Of a stretch of DNA of 21,102 bases, positions 20,361-21,102 are shown piece after piece. Origin of the DNA: Ichthyophthirius multifiliis (Eukaryota > Ciliophora > Oligohymenophorea > Hymenostomatida); NCBI RefSeq assembly GCF_000220395.1, contig NW_004086728.1, forward strand, positions 1-21,102, given 5' to 3'. The translations under genes were made by a program, and so were the position numbers. Within the stretch, counting starts at the first letter, position 1, and each line of letters begins with the position of its first letter. Under the pieces are notes generated by a model. The model was not told the origin of the DNA. It was given only the letters and a program-made list of their open reading frames with translations, and made no database searches.

Positions 20361-21102
20361 AATATTTATTAATATATATATTTTCTTTATTTTTTTATAT
20401 TTTAAATATTTATGCATATATATTAATATTTATTTATTATAAATATTTTAATTTTTATATATATTTTTTATTATTTATTTATATTTTTACTCTATATCTA
20501 CGTTATATTTTTTTATATTTTTGTATTTATGTATTTTTATTCGTATATAATTTTTCAAATTTTTTTTATTTAATATATTTTATTAATAAAAATTTCTAAA
20601 TTTAAATATATTTATATATATTTTTAATTTTTGAATTTTTTTATATTTTTTCATATAAATTTACATATTATTTTATTTATATATAATAAAAATATTACTT
20701 TAATGAATTTTCCAAATTGTCAATATTTATTTTTATTAAGCCTATAATTTATTAATCATTTTTAGCTCTTTCAATTCCTTCTTCTTCTATATATGCTCTT
20801 GTTATAGCTTTTACAGAATCTATTTACTAATTAAAATTTTCAAGTAGAAAATTTTTCATAGAAACCATATTAGCTTCTATTTCATTATCTCTAAATATTC
20901 TATCATTTTTTCTTTATTAATTTCTTCAGTAATTTTTTTTATTAATAATTCTTCAAGCTCATATTTAAATTATTAGATTAATTCTTTTTTTATTTTTCTA
21001 TTGCTTCATTAAATTATATTTTTAATAAATCTTGTTTACCTTATAAGTCTTTTTATAAATTATATAATTTTAATTCCCATATTTAATTTTCAATAATAAA
21101 TT
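17845..21102 (-). CDS. Very long coiled-coil protein with hendecad repeats, 5' end outside window
   Basis: Minus-strand exons 21102-20699 (partial), 20305-19997, 19772-18291 and 18192-17845, all with in-frame joins, ending at TGA 17845-17847. The protein is Glu/Lys/Gln/Asn/Ile/Leu-rich with no globular domain I recognise. Residues from 19374 to 19040 form about ten 11-residue units (INDKLQKQEDE type); a poly-Asn run lies near 18336-18361, and the tail reads NLDDIKELNEKIEKIQERL. The frame slips by one base at A-runs read on the minus strand at 20985-20991, 20906-20911 and 18705-18709, each as if one A were missing. A compensated pair of slips around 19313-19381 puts two repeat units out of frame. 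The start lies beyond 21102. A structural filament protein of the cortex or cytoskeleton is possible but unproved. Confidence 0.6.
19040..19374 (-). repeat. Coding 33-nt tandem repeat (11-residue hendecads), about 10 units
   Basis: The unit on the minus strand encodes variants of [IM]NDK[LI]QKQED[EQ]. Spacing is 33 nt throughout except one 32-nt unit near 19313-19335. Eleven-residue spacing is the hendecad coiled-coil period, which gives nearly straight or slightly right-handed helices instead of the heptad's left-handed twist. High identity between copies points to recent expansion or gene conversion. Confidence 0.85.
19774..19830. repeat. (TA)n microsatellite in coiled-coil gene intron
   Basis: An uninterrupted TA tract of about 57 nt within the 223-nt intron at 19773-19995, next to the acceptor TATAG on the minus strand. 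Confidence 0.93.
20321..20348. repeat. (TA)14 microsatellite in coiled-coil gene intron
   Basis: A 28-nt TA tract in the 393-nt intron at 20306-20698, the longest intron seen in the window. The rest of that intron is nearly pure A/T. Confidence 0.93.

Noticed and set aside
1-21102. Mitochondrial or bacterial origin
   Set aside because: TAA and TAG are sense codons for Gln, spliceosomal-type introns are frequent, and the proteins are eukaryotic and ciliary.

Overview
The window looks like nuclear DNA of an oligohymenophorean ciliate. A+T is extreme (well over 80% by eye), with many poly-A/T and (TA)n tracts. TAA and TAG are read as glutamine at conserved positions: the Gln of the PTP motif IATQGP, the Gln of the TTLL motif CQGKG, and many coiled-coil Gln. 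TGA is the only codon that ends genes. Introns are very small (mostly 39-100 nt), start GT and end TAG, AAG or CAG. An Ichthyophthirius- or Tetrahymena-like species is my inference; the sequence does not name it. Standard-code ORF calling breaks every gene here, so the models below were built by hand with TAA/TAG = Gln and with splicing.

Layout: (1) 251-3378 (+), long coiled-coil protein whose reading frame slips twice in A-runs. (2) 5060-5595 (-), small Lys/Ala/Ser-rich linker-histone-like protein with an unusual His-rich centre, and a ciliate histone promoter element about 200 nt upstream. (3) 6159-7668 (-), classical protein tyrosine phosphatase in 8 exons. (4) 8518-9131 (+), single-domain thioredoxin of the dynein-associated NME8/LC3 type with active site WSGPC. 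(5) 9529-11047 (+), RIIa/DPY30-like docking segment plus EF-hand-like segment plus five kinesin-light-chain-type TPRs. (6) 11538-13397 (+), RNI-type leucine-rich repeat protein in 7 exons. (7) 13453-14376 (-), phytanoyl-CoA-dioxygenase-family enzyme (PHYHD1 type), intronless, tail-to-tail with gene 6. (8) 15031-17700 (-), TTLL6-like tubulin polyglutamylase in 7 exons. (9) 17845 to beyond 21102 (-), very long coiled-coil protein with about ten 11-residue (hendecad) repeats, again with single-base slips in A-runs.

Genes 4 and 8, and perhaps 5, point to cilia: dynein-arm thioredoxin, polyglutamylation of axonemal tubulin, and a docking-domain TPR adaptor. The two coiled-coil genes flanking the window may be cytoskeletal, but I recognise no family. 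Gaps between genes are almost pure A/T, apart from a 33-bp tandem array at 14473-14660 and two slightly more GC-rich islands (about 3640-4680 and 8040-8300) where no gene can be proved. I saw no tRNA, rRNA, CRISPR array, transposon or virus-like element.
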